The translations under genes and the position numbers were made by a program. This document shows positions 32,862 to 40,799 of a stretch of DNA of 64,000 bases, piece by piece (within the stretch, counting starts at the first letter, position 1; every line of letters begins with the position of its first letter). Origin of the DNA: Microbacterium sp. M28 (GTDB lineage Bacteria > Actinomycetota > Actinomycetes > Actinomycetales > Microbacteriaceae); assembly GCF_025836995.1 (NCBI RefSeq), contig NZ_CP107546.1:2666001-2730000 (forward strand), given 5' to 3'. Below the pieces are notes generated by a model. The model was given only the letters and a program-made list of their open reading frames with translations, made no database searches and was not told the DNA's origin.

Positions 32862-32886
32862 TCGTCCAACCGAGTGCGCGAGCTCC
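32795..32886 (-). pseudogene. Hybrid tRNA-Ser-like sequence at the left junction
   Basis: The 67-bp tRNA-Ser(GCU) 3' part is preceded by an island-derived 5' quarter (GGAGCTCGCGCACTCGGTTG and following). The total is 92 bases, the same length as the intact gene. The D-stem GCA/TGC and a GG-containing D-loop are kept. Acceptor pairs 5 and 7 do not match (GGAGCTC against CGTCTCC) and pair 6 is only G-U. It looks like the element's own tRNA 5' half joined to the chromosomal 3' half, and is probably not functional. Confidence 0.6.
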
Positions 32887-33499
32887 GCCGCCCACTTCAT
32901 CAGAGAGCACGTCGGATCCGCGAGATTCCGCGCATCAGAGCAATGCAGCGACAGTGCCGTCAGGCACTCACGGATCCCCGCACACGCCAGAATCAATAAA
33001 CTCCGGATACTCCGGATACTCCGGACACTATCCGGACACTTCGCGAAACCAGTTGCAGGAAGCGTCCATGGCATTCGCTCATGCGGTAGCGAATCTCGAT
33101 GGGATGCTCCGACTTGACGATGCGGGCGGGCTATCATGCGATTCTCAACGTCTTGAGGCCACCGGTTCGCGGAAAAGACACATCTCCGGTAACTACTGGC
33201 AGCCGACGGGTCGCACAAACGCGATGGAATCTAGTCACTCGGCGACGTCACGATCTCGGCCTACGTGGATCTAAGGTGTGTGCCCGGAAGGGCTCCGGCT
33301 CCCCGATCGGAATACGTGCCCCTCCTCCCCGGAGCACGGTCGGACAGAAGCACCACATCCTTCTCTCCGGCGCACAGGTTGAAGGGAGACGCCTCGACAA
33401 ATCTCGGTCTGATCGTGACTCCTGACAAGATGGCCGAGATCCATCGCCCCCCATTTCTCCGGCCGCTCTGTTGCAGCGCTATGACCGCTGCAACGGGGC
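32887..33499. other. Non-coding left end of the island
   Basis: 613 bases with no open frame that resembles a protein. It contains a short tandem repeat at 33001-33040 (CTCCGGATA twice, CTCCGGACA, then TATCCGGACACT). TCCGGACACT occurs at 33020 and 33031 and again near the right end at 40451, as integrase arm-type sites might. The rest is probably decayed island DNA. Confidence 0.5.
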
Positions 33500-34570
33500 T
33501 CAAGCCGTACTTTGTTTCGCGGCGGAAAGCGAAACGGACGAAGGCGCGGAGGTTGATTCGCGGATGACGAGCTTGGGGGTAACCACGACGTGGTCCCCGC
33601 CTCCGGAGTCGATGAGTTCTCGGAGCGCACCGAACGCGCGCCGGCCGAGCGCGTCGAAGTCCATCCGCGCGGTGGTCAGCGGAGGCGCGAAGTAGCGCGA
33701 CTGTGGCATGTCGTCGATGCCGACGAGCGAGAAGTCTCCGGGCGCGCTGAGACCTCTGCTGCGCGCGGCCGCGGAGAACCCGAGCGCAAGTTCATCGTCC
33801 GCAGCGTAGACCGCCGTGAACGCAGAGAAGTCGGCGCGCAGGCCTGCTTCGTATCCGGCTGCGCCGGTCCAACCGCCACCGATCATGATGGGCAGAACTG
33901 TTCCACCCGCGGTCGCCATCGCGTCAAAGTACGCCCGCTCGCGTTCTTGCGATTCGGTGCTCTCTCGCGGACCGGCCAGGAACGCGATCCGCTGGTGACC
34001 GAGGCTCAGCAGGTGTTCCATTACCAGCAGGCCCGCGGCATACGAATCGGCGCCTGCGTTAGCAGTCCCGGGCACGGGGCGGCCTGTGATCGCGAGGACC
34101 GGGACTTCATTGCGCACAGTTTGTTGCAGGAGGGACTCGAGGCCTTCGATGCGCGCGGAGACGACTATTCCGTCGACGCGCATCGACAGAAAGCGCTCCA
34201 GGATGCGTCCTGCATCGGACCACTGGGGGTCATCAACATCGAGATGTCCAGTGATGAGGGTGACGTCGGCGGCGTGCGCTGCGGCACTGAGTCCCGCCAA
34301 CGTCTCGGCCGCTCCGTAGTTGAGTGGCGCGGCAGTCAGGACGCCGACCATGTCGGAGCGACCATTCTGCAGCCCTCGCGCGAGCCGGTTCGGGCGGTAA
34401 CCGAGGGCGTCGATCGCTTGTTGGATGCGCTCCCCCGCTTCGGCGCCGACGTAAGAGGCGCCGGTGAGGAAGCGCGACACCGTCTGTGCCGAGACGCCTG
34501 CGAGCCGGCCAACGTCATTCAGAGTCGGGCGCGCTGTCGTCGACGCTTTGCTCTGTTTCGTGGCTGCCAC
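33500..34570 (-). CDS. LacI-family regulator of the island cassette
   Basis: A 356-residue LacI/GalR protein. The helix-turn-helix is TLNDVGRLAGVSAQTVSRFL and the hinge is RPNRLARGLQNGRSD. The sensor domain ends with DFSLVGIDDMPQSRYFAPPLTTARMDF. GTG 34570 is chosen because AAAGGGGG lies just upstream; the frame stays open for 31 more codons, but those look like leader. It is divergent from the transporter operon, whose promoter holds a LacI-type operator, so it is the likely local repressor. Confidence 0.9.
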   Translation of the reverse strand: MAATKQSKASTTARPTLNDVGRLAGVSAQTVSRFLTGASYVGAEAGERIQQAIDALGYRPNRLARGLQNGRSDMVGVLTAAPLNYGAAETLAGLSAAAHAADVTLITGHLDVDDPQWSDAGRILERFLSMRVDGIVVSARIEGLESLLQQTVRNEVPVLAITGRPVPGTANAGADSYAAGLLVMEHLLSLGHQRIAFLAGPRESTESQERERAYFDAMATAGGTVLPIMIGGGWTGAAGYEAGLRADFSAFTAVYAADDELALGFSAAARSRGLSAPGDFSLVGIDDMPQSRYFAPPLTTARMDFDALGRRAFGALRELIDSGGGDHVVVTPKLVIRESTSAPSSVSLSAAKQSTA

Positions 34571-34690
34571 GCTGCCCCCTTTCAGCCTCATCGTATCCAT
34601 CATGATAGCGATCTCATAGCCGGCATCGTGCGACATCGCGACCAGGCGGGAATCCACGAGCATGGTCTCCCACGGTCATGAAATCGGGGC

Positions 34691-34718
34691 TTGACGCGAG
34701 ATATGCAAACGCTAACAT
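34691..34718 (+). promoter_or_regulatory. Promoter and LacI operator of the island transporter operon
   Basis: -35 TTGACG (34691-34696) and -10 TAACAT (34713-34718) are 16 bases apart. TGCAAACGCTAACA (34704-34717), a good fit to the general LacI/CcpA consensus TGNAANCGNTNNCA, covers the spacer and -10. Binding would exclude RNA polymerase. Confidence 0.7.
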
Positions 34719-34799
34719 AGGCTTCTGGGCGGCGCGCTGAGCAGCAGGCCGAGCCCAACACGATCACGCTCACACACAATGCAGTGAAGGGAAGCAGAG

Positions 34800-36068
34800 A
34801 TGCGATGGATTACAAAGGCGGCCGCGGCCGCGAGCACTATTCTGCTCGCGACAACGCTGGGCGCATGCGCAGGTGGGGATCAGGCCGCTGACGGGCAGGT
34901 CACGCTCACCTATTGGAAATTGGCGGACACCAATGACGCGTCGAAGCAAGCATGGGAGCAGGTCCTGGCCGGTTTCGAGAAGGCGCACCCAGAGATCAAG
35001 ATTCAGGTCGAGGAGCGATCGACGGATGGGCACAAGGAGGCGCTGCGAACCTCACTGGGCACCTCCGCTGCACCGGATGTGTACTGGTCCTGGGCAGGTC
35101 CGGGCATCGGCGGCGAGTACGTCCAGGGAGGGGCGAGCCTCGATCTGAAGAGGTACTACGACGAGTACGGCTGGGAGGACCGCTTCAGCGACGTCGGCAT
35201 GGCGAGCGTCACGCAGTACGGCAGCTATGACGGCGTGCCCAATGGTCAAGCTGGCGCAGCGGTGTTCTACAACAAGGAGCTCTTCGCTCAGGCGGGTATC
35301 AAGGCGCCGCCCACGACGTACGAGGAGCTGGTGGATGCTGCGGACAAGCTCGTGGACGCGGGCTTCACCCCCATCGAGTTCGGCGGGACGGTCAACTGGC
35401 ATCTGATGAGGCTGCTGGACAACATCCTCATGACCGAGTGCGGTCCTGACACGTTCCGGTCACTGATCACCGCCGAGGGCGACTGGGCATCGGAGACCTG
35501 TGTCGACGACACATTCGAGGAGTTCCATACCTGGACCCAGGATTACCTTGTCAGCGGGTGGGCGAGCTTGAGCGACTCGGAGGCGAATGCTCTGTTTTAT
35601 TCAGGCGAGGCCGCGATGGTGATCGAGGGCAACTGGTTCAACAACATGCTGCGTGCCAACGATGTCGACACGAGCACGATCGGCGTCTTCCTGTTCCCCA
35701 CCGGGAGCGGAGAGCTGTACGGCGACACGTCTAACGTGTATGTCTCCGCCGGAACGAAGCATCCCGATGAGGCCGCCGTGTTCCTGGACTATCTCACCAG
35801 CGAGGAACCGCAGGAGATCAACCTCGAGATCGTCGGTTCACGTCCAGTGAACACTGCTGTGACGGTGGATCCAGCCACGCAGGACAGCCTCGACAAGGAG
35901 TGGAACCCGCTGTTCGACGAAGCAACGGGTCTGTACTACTTCAACGATCAGGGCATGTCTCTGGCGATGACGACCGAATACTGGCGCATCCAGAACCTGG
36001 TCGCCACCGATCAGCTGGACCCGTCGCAGGCGGGCGCCGAGCTGCAGAAGTTCATCGATAACCAGTGA
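34800..36068 (+). CDS. ABC sugar solute-binding lipoprotein (CUT1)
   Basis: A 422-residue extracellular binding protein. The lipoprotein signal peptide is ITKAAAAASTILLATTLGAC (cysteine about residue 23). Family 1 motifs include VTLTYWKLADTNDASKQAW and GEAAMVIEGNWFNNML. A GAAGG-type ribosome-binding site precedes ATG 34800. It is the first gene of the island operon. The GH-A hydrolase at the end of the operon implies an oligosaccharide ligand. Confidence 0.92.
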   Translation: MRWITKAAAAASTILLATTLGACAGGDQAADGQVTLTYWKLADTNDASKQAWEQVLAGFEKAHPEIKIQVEERSTDGHKEALRTSLGTSAAPDVYWSWAGPGIGGEYVQGGASLDLKRYYDEYGWEDRFSDVGMASVTQYGSYDGVPNGQAGAAVFYNKELFAQAGIKAPPTTYEELVDAADKLVDAGFTPIEFGGTVNWHLMRLLDNILMTECGPDTFRSLITAEGDWASETCVDDTFEEFHTWTQDYLVSGWASLSDSEANALFYSGEAAMVIEGNWFNNMLRANDVDTSTIGVFLFPTGSGELYGDTSNVYVSAGTKHPDEAAVFLDYLTSEEPQEINLEIVGSRPVNTAVTVDPATQDSLDKEWNPLFDEATGLYYFNDQGMSLAMTTEYWRIQNLVATDQLDPSQAGAELQKFIDNQ

Positions 36069-36124
36069 CAGCGCTGGCCGGCGGGCATCGCCCGCCGGCC
36101 ACGTCGTCACAGACGAGGGATCCC

Positions 36125-37048
36125 ATGACCATTTCTTCTCCGACCAGGCCGCGGCGTTCACTGCGGCGCTCGCGATTCATGATTGCGCTACCCTTCCTCG
36201 CTCCCGCGCTGGTGGCTTACATCATCTTCGTCATCGGCCCAATGATCGAGTCCGTGCGGCTGTCCTTCTTCGAATGGACCGGCTTTGTCGGCGCACCTCA
36301 GGTGTTCGTCGGCTTTGACAACTACGTGCGCATCTTCACGCAGGATCCGGTGTTCTGGACGGCGTTCCGCAACACCGTCATCTGGATCGTGCTGTCGCTG
36401 ATCGTCCCCTTGTCGATAAGCCTGCTGCTCGCACTAGCCCTGAACCGACCGCTGTTCGGCCGCAACTTGTTCCGGTCCGCGTTCTACATCCCCGGGGTGC
36501 TCGCCTCGATCGCGGTGGCGAACATGTGGCGTTGGATCTACAACCCCAACTACGGCATCGGCGCCAGCATCGGAAACGCGCTGGGCATGCCGTGGCTAGC
36601 CGACGTGCAATGGCTGGGCGACCAGAACCTCGCCCTCTACTCCGTGTTCATCGCCTTCGTCTGGCAAAGCGTCGGAACCAACATGGTCCTCTTTCTCGCC
36701 GGACTGCAATCTGTGCAGAAGGACCACATCGATGCCGCTCGAATCGACGGAGCCAACAGCTGGCAGGTCTTCCGCAACGTCACCCTCCCTGCATTGCGCC
36801 CCACGATGGTGATCGTCTTCGTGCTCACGTTCATCGGCGCGATCAAAGTGTTCGATCTCATCGTCGGCATGACTGGAGGCGGTCCTGCGCAGATGACCCA
36901 GGTGCTCGCGCTGTGGTCCTACCAGCAATCACTCACCAACCATGAATATGGACCGGGCAGCGCCGTCGCGACGGTGCTCCTGGTCGTGACCCTCGCCGTC
37001 GTCCTGCCATATCTGGCCTGGACTGGCCGTCAGGAGGACGAAAGATGA
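36125..37048 (+). CDS. ABC sugar permease (MalF/UgpA type)
   Basis: A 307-residue permease with six membrane segments. It starts with SRFMIALPFLAPALVAYIIF, and the EAA loop reads DAARIDGANSWQVFRNVTLP. ATG 36125 is preceded by GAGGGA and is preferred to an in-frame GTG at 36065 that overlaps the binding-protein stop. It is coupled to the next permease by a four-base overlap. No ATPase is encoded, so a shared ATPase is assumed. Confidence 0.9.
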   Translation: MTISSPTRPRRSLRRSRFMIALPFLAPALVAYIIFVIGPMIESVRLSFFEWTGFVGAPQVFVGFDNYVRIFTQDPVFWTAFRNTVIWIVLSLIVPLSISLLLALALNRPLFGRNLFRSAFYIPGVLASIAVANMWRWIYNPNYGIGASIGNALGMPWLADVQWLGDQNLALYSVFIAFVWQSVGTNMVLFLAGLQSVQKDHIDAARIDGANSWQVFRNVTLPALRPTMVIVFVLTFIGAIKVFDLIVGMTGGGPAQMTQVLALWSYQQSLTNHEYGPGSAVATVLLVVTLAVVLPYLAWTGRQEDER

Positions 37049-37938
37049 GCGCGACATCGACTCTCACTCCGCGCCGTTCGAAAACGGACGCGACCATGAG
37101 CCGCCCGGTGAAGCGACCCAACTACATCCGCATCGGGTTGTGGATCGCGTTGGTGATCTCGCTGATCATCTGGATCATGCCGCTTGTCTTCATTCTGTTC
37201 ACTTCCCTGAAGACCGAGGCGGACGCGATCGGTACCCCCGTGTTCCTGCCACCGCTGAATCCCGACTTCGGGAACTACACCGAAGCGATCGAGTCCGGCA
37301 ACCTCCTCGGGGTGGGACTGAACAGCCTCATCATCGCGCTGGTGAAGGTGCCCGTCGGCCTGCTGATCTCTGCTGCCGCCGCGTTCGCCATCGCACGCAT
37401 CAGATTCCGTCGCAACCGGCTGTTGCTGGCAGCCGTGGCGATGGGGGCGATGGTGCCGGTTCAGGTAGCCATCGCTCCCCTGTTCCAGGTGATCAACTCA
37501 TTCGGTCTGCTGAACACCCACATTGGTGTGATCCTGCCCTACATCGGCTTCGGCATCCCGTATCAGATCTTCATCCTGTACGGATTCTTCCGGCAGATTC
37601 CCGAGGAACTGGACGAGAGCGCACGGATCGACGGAGCCTCGAACGCCCGACTGTTCTGGCAGATCATCCTCCCGCTCTCCGGCCCCGCGCTGGCGGCACT
37701 GTTCATCCTGGACTTCGTGGCCACATGGAACGAGTACGGCATGGCCCTCGTTCTCCTGCAGAGTTCCGATTCCTGGACGGTTCCGCTGGCCATCCAGGGC
37801 TTCCAATCGCAATACACCAGTTCATACGGACCGATCAATGCGTTCACTCTTATGTCCGTGATCCCTGTCGTGATCGTGTATCTGCTCTTTCAACGCTATT
37901 TCGTTTCCGGTGCTTTTGCCGGATCTGTGAAGGGATAA
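37045..37938 (+). CDS. ABC sugar permease (MalG/UgpE type)
   Basis: A 297-residue permease. TM1 is LWIALVISLIIWIMPLVFIL. The EAA loop is ESARIDGASNARLFWQIILP, and the C-terminus FQRYFVSGAFAGSVKG is typical of MalG-like subunits. It is followed after only four bases by the hydrolase gene, so the transporter and enzyme are made from one mRNA. Confidence 0.9.
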   Translation: MSATSTLTPRRSKTDATMSRPVKRPNYIRIGLWIALVISLIIWIMPLVFILFTSLKTEADAIGTPVFLPPLNPDFGNYTEAIESGNLLGVGLNSLIIALVKVPVGLLISAAAAFAIARIRFRRNRLLLAAVAMGAMVPVQVAIAPLFQVINSFGLLNTHIGVILPYIGFGIPYQIFILYGFFRQIPEELDESARIDGASNARLFWQIILPLSGPALAALFILDFVATWNEYGMALVLLQSSDSWTVPLAIQGFQSQYTSSYGPINAFTLMSVIPVVIVYLLFQRYFVSGAFAGSVKG

Positions 37939-37942
37939 CCCA

Positions 37943-39724
37943 ATGACACCCCTGCCTGCCCCCACCACCGCCGTCAGTGGCGAGGAGTCTGTGAACTCCT
38001 TCATGCGCAACCCCCACGCACGCGCAATTCTCGAACGACACATGCCCGAGCTGCAGAGTCTGTCTTCCCGTCTGACACTCGGCGGGCATTCGCTCCGCTT
38101 GGTCGCCAAAACCTCGCCAGCGCTGAAAGACGAAGCCGCGATCGACGCCCTGTTCCTCGAGTTGTCTGAGGTCCCGGGCGATGACCGCCCGGCCGAACCC
38201 ATCCGCACCGCGTCGCCGGCCGCACCAGAGAACTACGACCCGGAGGGCCTCCCGGCCTCAGCCACGGTGACCTACCCGCGAGAACTGCACCGATTCGAAC
38301 GCTTCGAGGTCGTATTCGCAGGCCCGCAACACGGGAACCCGTTCACGGATGTCACCCTCGCGCTGCAGATGGACACGCCGTCGGGCCGCGTGGAAGTACC
38401 AGGCTTCTACGACGGTGACGGCGTCTACCGGGTGCGGTTCCTGGCCGAGAATCCAGGTCTGCACCGCTTCGAGAGCGTCAGCAACGCACGCTCCATGAAC
38501 GGCATCAGCGGCGAGTTCGAGGTCTCCTCTGCTGCCGCCGGGCGCGGCCCCGTCCGTGTGCAGGATCGCTTCCACTTCGCCCACGCCGATGGCACGCGGT
38601 ACTCGCCCGTTGGGACGACCGCCTATGCGTGGACGCATCAGGGCGGGGAGCTCGAGGAGCGCACGCTCACGACGTTGGCGAGTGCACCCTTCAACAAGAT
38701 TCGCATGTGCGTGTTCCCCAAGTCGTACGCGTTCAACGAGAACGAGCCTGCACTGTACCCATTCGTCGGAGACCCCGACGCGGGATTCGATCTCGCACGA
38801 TTCGACCTTCGATACTGGGAGCACCTGGAGCATCGGATCGCCCAGTTGGATGCGCTGGGCATCGAAGCCGACATCATCCTTTTCCACCCGTACGACCGGT
38901 GGGGCTTCGCCGATATGGGGCTGCAAGCCGATGATCGTTACCTGCGATATGCAGTGGCGCGACTGGCCGGATTCGCGAACGTGTGGTGGTCCCTCGCGAA
39001 CGAATACGATCTGCTGCCTACGAAAACGGAGACAGACTGGGAGCGCTTCGCCAGCATCGTGCAAGAGTCCGACCCGACCGGGCACTTGCTCTCGATTCAC
39101 AACTGCTTCGACTTCTACGACTACAGCCGTGAGTGGATTACGCACGCGAGCGTGCAGAGGCGCGATATCTACAAGACCGCAGAGATGACCGACCAGTGGC
39201 GCCAAGCATGGGGCAAGCCCGTCGTGATCGATGAGTGCGCCTACGAGGGGGACCTCGATCAGGGGTGGGGCAATATCACCGGCGAGGAAATGGTGCGACG
39301 TTTCTGGGAAGGCGCCGTCCGTGGCGGCTACGTCGGCCATGGCGAAACGTACCTACGCGAGAACGACGAGATCTGGTGGGCCAAGGGCGGAGAGCTCGTC
39401 GGATCCAGCCCCGCGCGCATCGCCTTCCTGCGAAAAATCATGGAGGCGGCACCCTTCGGGTTGGAGCCTGTAGCGCATGACTGGGACATCCCCAGCGCAG
39501 GGATCCCCGGCCGTTACATGCTGTTCTACTACGGCTTCAACCAGCCCCGGTTCCGCCGATTCCTGTGGGACCCCGAGACCGAATACACCGTCGATGTCAT
39601 CGACACCTGGAACATGACCATCCAGCGCCTGCCCGGCCACGTCACGGGTCGATTCACGATCGATCTGCCGGGCCGTCCCTACATGGCCTTGCGCTTCCAA
39701 GCCGTCGACCAGCCCACTACATAA
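37943..39724 (+). CDS. Clan GH-A glycoside hydrolase (DUF5060-DUF4038-DUF5605 layout)
   Basis: A 593-residue cytoplasmic enzyme. An N-terminal helical stretch of about 80 residues (FMRNPHARAILERHMPELQS) is followed by a DUF5060-like beta-sandwich (about 108-200). A DUF4038-type TIM barrel follows (about 205-500; DGTRYSPVGTTAYAWTHQG), then a DUF5605-like C-terminal beta domain (about 505-590). The likely acid/base is Glu354 in WWSLANEYDL and the nucleophile Glu431 in VVIDECAYEG, as in clan GH-A retaining enzymes. No signal peptide: it would cleave a disaccharide or oligosaccharide brought in by the adjoining importer. The sugar specificity is unknown. Confidence 0.85.
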   Translation: MTPLPAPTTAVSGEESVNSFMRNPHARAILERHMPELQSLSSRLTLGGHSLRLVAKTSPALKDEAAIDALFLELSEVPGDDRPAEPIRTASPAAPENYDPEGLPASATVTYPRELHRFERFEVVFAGPQHGNPFTDVTLALQMDTPSGRVEVPGFYDGDGVYRVRFLAENPGLHRFESVSNARSMNGISGEFEVSSAAAGRGPVRVQDRFHFAHADGTRYSPVGTTAYAWTHQGGELEERTLTTLASAPFNKIRMCVFPKSYAFNENEPALYPFVGDPDAGFDLARFDLRYWEHLEHRIAQLDALGIEADIILFHPYDRWGFADMGLQADDRYLRYAVARLAGFANVWWSLANEYDLLPTKTETDWERFASIVQESDPTGHLLSIHNCFDFYDYSREWITHASVQRRDIYKTAEMTDQWRQAWGKPVVIDECAYEGDLDQGWGNITGEEMVRRFWEGAVRGGYVGHGETYLRENDEIWWAKGGELVGSSPARIAFLRKIMEAAPFGLEPVAHDWDIPSAGIPGRYMLFYYGFNQPRFRRFLWDPETEYTVDVIDTWNMTIQRLPGHVTGRFTIDLPGRPYMALRFQAVDQPTT

Positions 39725-39736
39725 CCTCGACACGAG

Positions 39737-39771
39737 ACGACCCGCAGGTACTCGACCTGCGGGTCGTTCTT
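39737..39771 (+). terminator. Intrinsic terminator after the island operon
   Basis: A perfect 13-bp stem, ACGACCCGCAGGT / ACCTGCGGGTCGT, with loop ACTCG and followed by TCTTC, 12 bases after the hydrolase stop. Confidence 0.85.
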
Positions 39772-39904
39772 CGCCGTGGCGGGACATCGATCTCAACGAA
39801 TGAGACCACCGGTGACGCGGACTGTCAGGTCGCGGTCGGTATGAGCGTCGCGGTCCCTGCGATGAGCGCTGCGGTGTCCAGCACGTCGACGTCGATCCGG
39901 CTAG

Positions 39905-40537
39905 GTCGAACTCCTCACGGCACGGATCGGAGAACTGCGCGAACGTCGGGACGACATCGCTGACGTCTACGAGTTCAAGTCCCTGACCGGCCTGCGGTGG
40001 GGCGAGTTGCGCGCTGCTCGGGTCGGCTGGCTCGTCAAGACTCCACTCACACAGCTCGCCGTACTTCGCTCGCATTCCGACAGCTACGACGAGAAGGATC
40101 CCAAGTCGTGGCGGGGCATACGGCTCGTGCCGATGTCGCCGCGAGCAGTTGAGATCTACGAGAAGCATGCATCAGGCAAAAGCAACGACGCCTACTTGTT
40201 CACGAACAAATTAGGCAGCCAGTTGAGGGTGGGCGTCGTGCGGAAGTTTCCTCTGGGCTTCCGTCGTCACGCGCTACGCCACTACGCCGCATCGACTTGG
40301 CTCCGCCTGGGAACACCCGTTCACGAAGTTGCGGAGTATCTGGGAGACGATCCGCGCACGGTACTGAAGATCTACGCACATATCCTCGGCGAAGGACAAC
40401 GGCGCGACTTCGTCCGCCGTCTCACCATCGCGGAGACCGGCCAGAGTGAGTCCGGACACTCCACGGACACTAAGCCTGCGAATCCCGATCAGATTCAGGC
40501 GAGCCCAGATCCATCAGGATCAGGATTGACCCTCTGA
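39905..40537 (+). pseudogene. 5'-truncated tyrosine recombinase (integrase) of the island
   Basis: An open frame that begins right after an in-frame TAG at 39902. It holds only the catalytic part of a phage-type integrase. It includes the first arginine box SLTGLRWGELRAARV, the RHALRHYAASTWLRLG box (H-x-L-R-H), and EYLGDDPRTVLKIYAHILGE with the catalytic tyrosine. The arm-binding and core-binding N-terminal domains are missing. It ends 12 bases from the right repeat, the usual place for an integrase that targets a tRNA. Initiation could only be internal (TTG 40007 or GTG), so it is taken as inactive. Confidence 0.8.
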
Positions 40538-40549
40538 CCAGGAAATAAA

Positions 40550-40616
40550 TGGCGGAGACGGAGGGATTTGAACCCTCGGTCCCCGTGAGGGGACTCCACC
40601 TTAGCAGGGTGGTGCA
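40550..40616 (-). repeat. attR: 67-bp repeat within intact tRNA-Ser
   Basis: Identical to 32795-32861. Here it is joined to the chromosomal 5' part of the tRNA, so that integration kept a functional tRNA gene. The integrase remnant is directly inside. Confidence 0.9.
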
Positions 40617-40641
40617 CTAGGCCTGACTATGCGACGTCTCC
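40550..40641 (-). tRNA. tRNA-Ser(GCU), intact copy
   Basis: A 92-base gene with encoded CCA. The acceptor stem GGAGACG/CGTCTCC is fully paired. The anticodon loop is CTGCTAA with anticodon GCT in the stem CCACC/GGTGG. A long variable arm (TCCCC...GGGGA) is typical of serine tRNAs, and the T arm is GAGGG TTCAAAT CCCTC. It reads AGC/AGU codons. It is the host site of the island. Confidence 0.95.
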
Positions 40642-40724
40642 ATGCGTCCCGCCGTGGCGAGAACGCGTCATGCCATCATAACCGCTCCCGACAGTCACCA
40701 CGAACCACCGGCGGGCTCCCCTCG

Positions 40725-40738
40725 GGTAAGCGCTTTCC
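40725..40738. promoter_or_regulatory. LacI-type operator upstream of the BNR_4 gene
   Basis: GGTAAGCGCTTTCC is a CG-centred dyad (AAGCGCTT core) of the LacI/GalR class, 62 bases before the start of the BNR_4 protein. It differs from the GAGAAAACGTTTCC sites further right, so a different LacI member may bind it. Confidence 0.6.
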
Positions 40739-40799
40739 GATATGCTCGAGGACGCCACGATCGTGCCGCAGCCGCCACATCATCGGAACGGAAGAGGAC

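Larger units (their letters stand above)
32795..40616. mobile_element. Integrated island at tRNA-Ser(GCU) with a glycan-use cassette
   Basis: A 7.8-kb segment bounded by a perfect 67-bp direct repeat (32795-32861 and 40550-40616) equal to the 3' part of tRNA-Ser, including the encoded CCA. Inside are a LacI regulator, a sugar ABC importer (binding protein and two permeases), a clan GH-A hydrolase and a 5'-truncated tyrosine recombinase next to the right repeat. The interior has more AT-rich stretches and lacks the CGGATGCC/GGCATCCG octamer that is common elsewhere. It is no longer self-mobile because the integrase is broken. Confidence 0.85.

Noticed and set aside
33001..33040. Possible CRISPR-like or microsatellite array
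   Set aside because: Only three or four units of 9 bases without spacers, and no cas genes. Kept instead as possible arm-type sites.
36065..36124. In-frame GTG start giving the island permease 20 extra residues
   Set aside because: The extension is not permease-like, and ATG 36125 has a good GAGGGA ribosome-binding site.
39725..39904. A further gene between the island hydrolase and the integrase remnant
   Set aside because: Only a terminator and sequence with in-frame stops. No frame matches the missing integrase N-terminus.
40007..40537. Functional short integrase starting at TTG 40007
   Set aside because: The frame is open upstream and already encodes the first arginine box before this codon. 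The N-terminal domains needed for site binding are absent.
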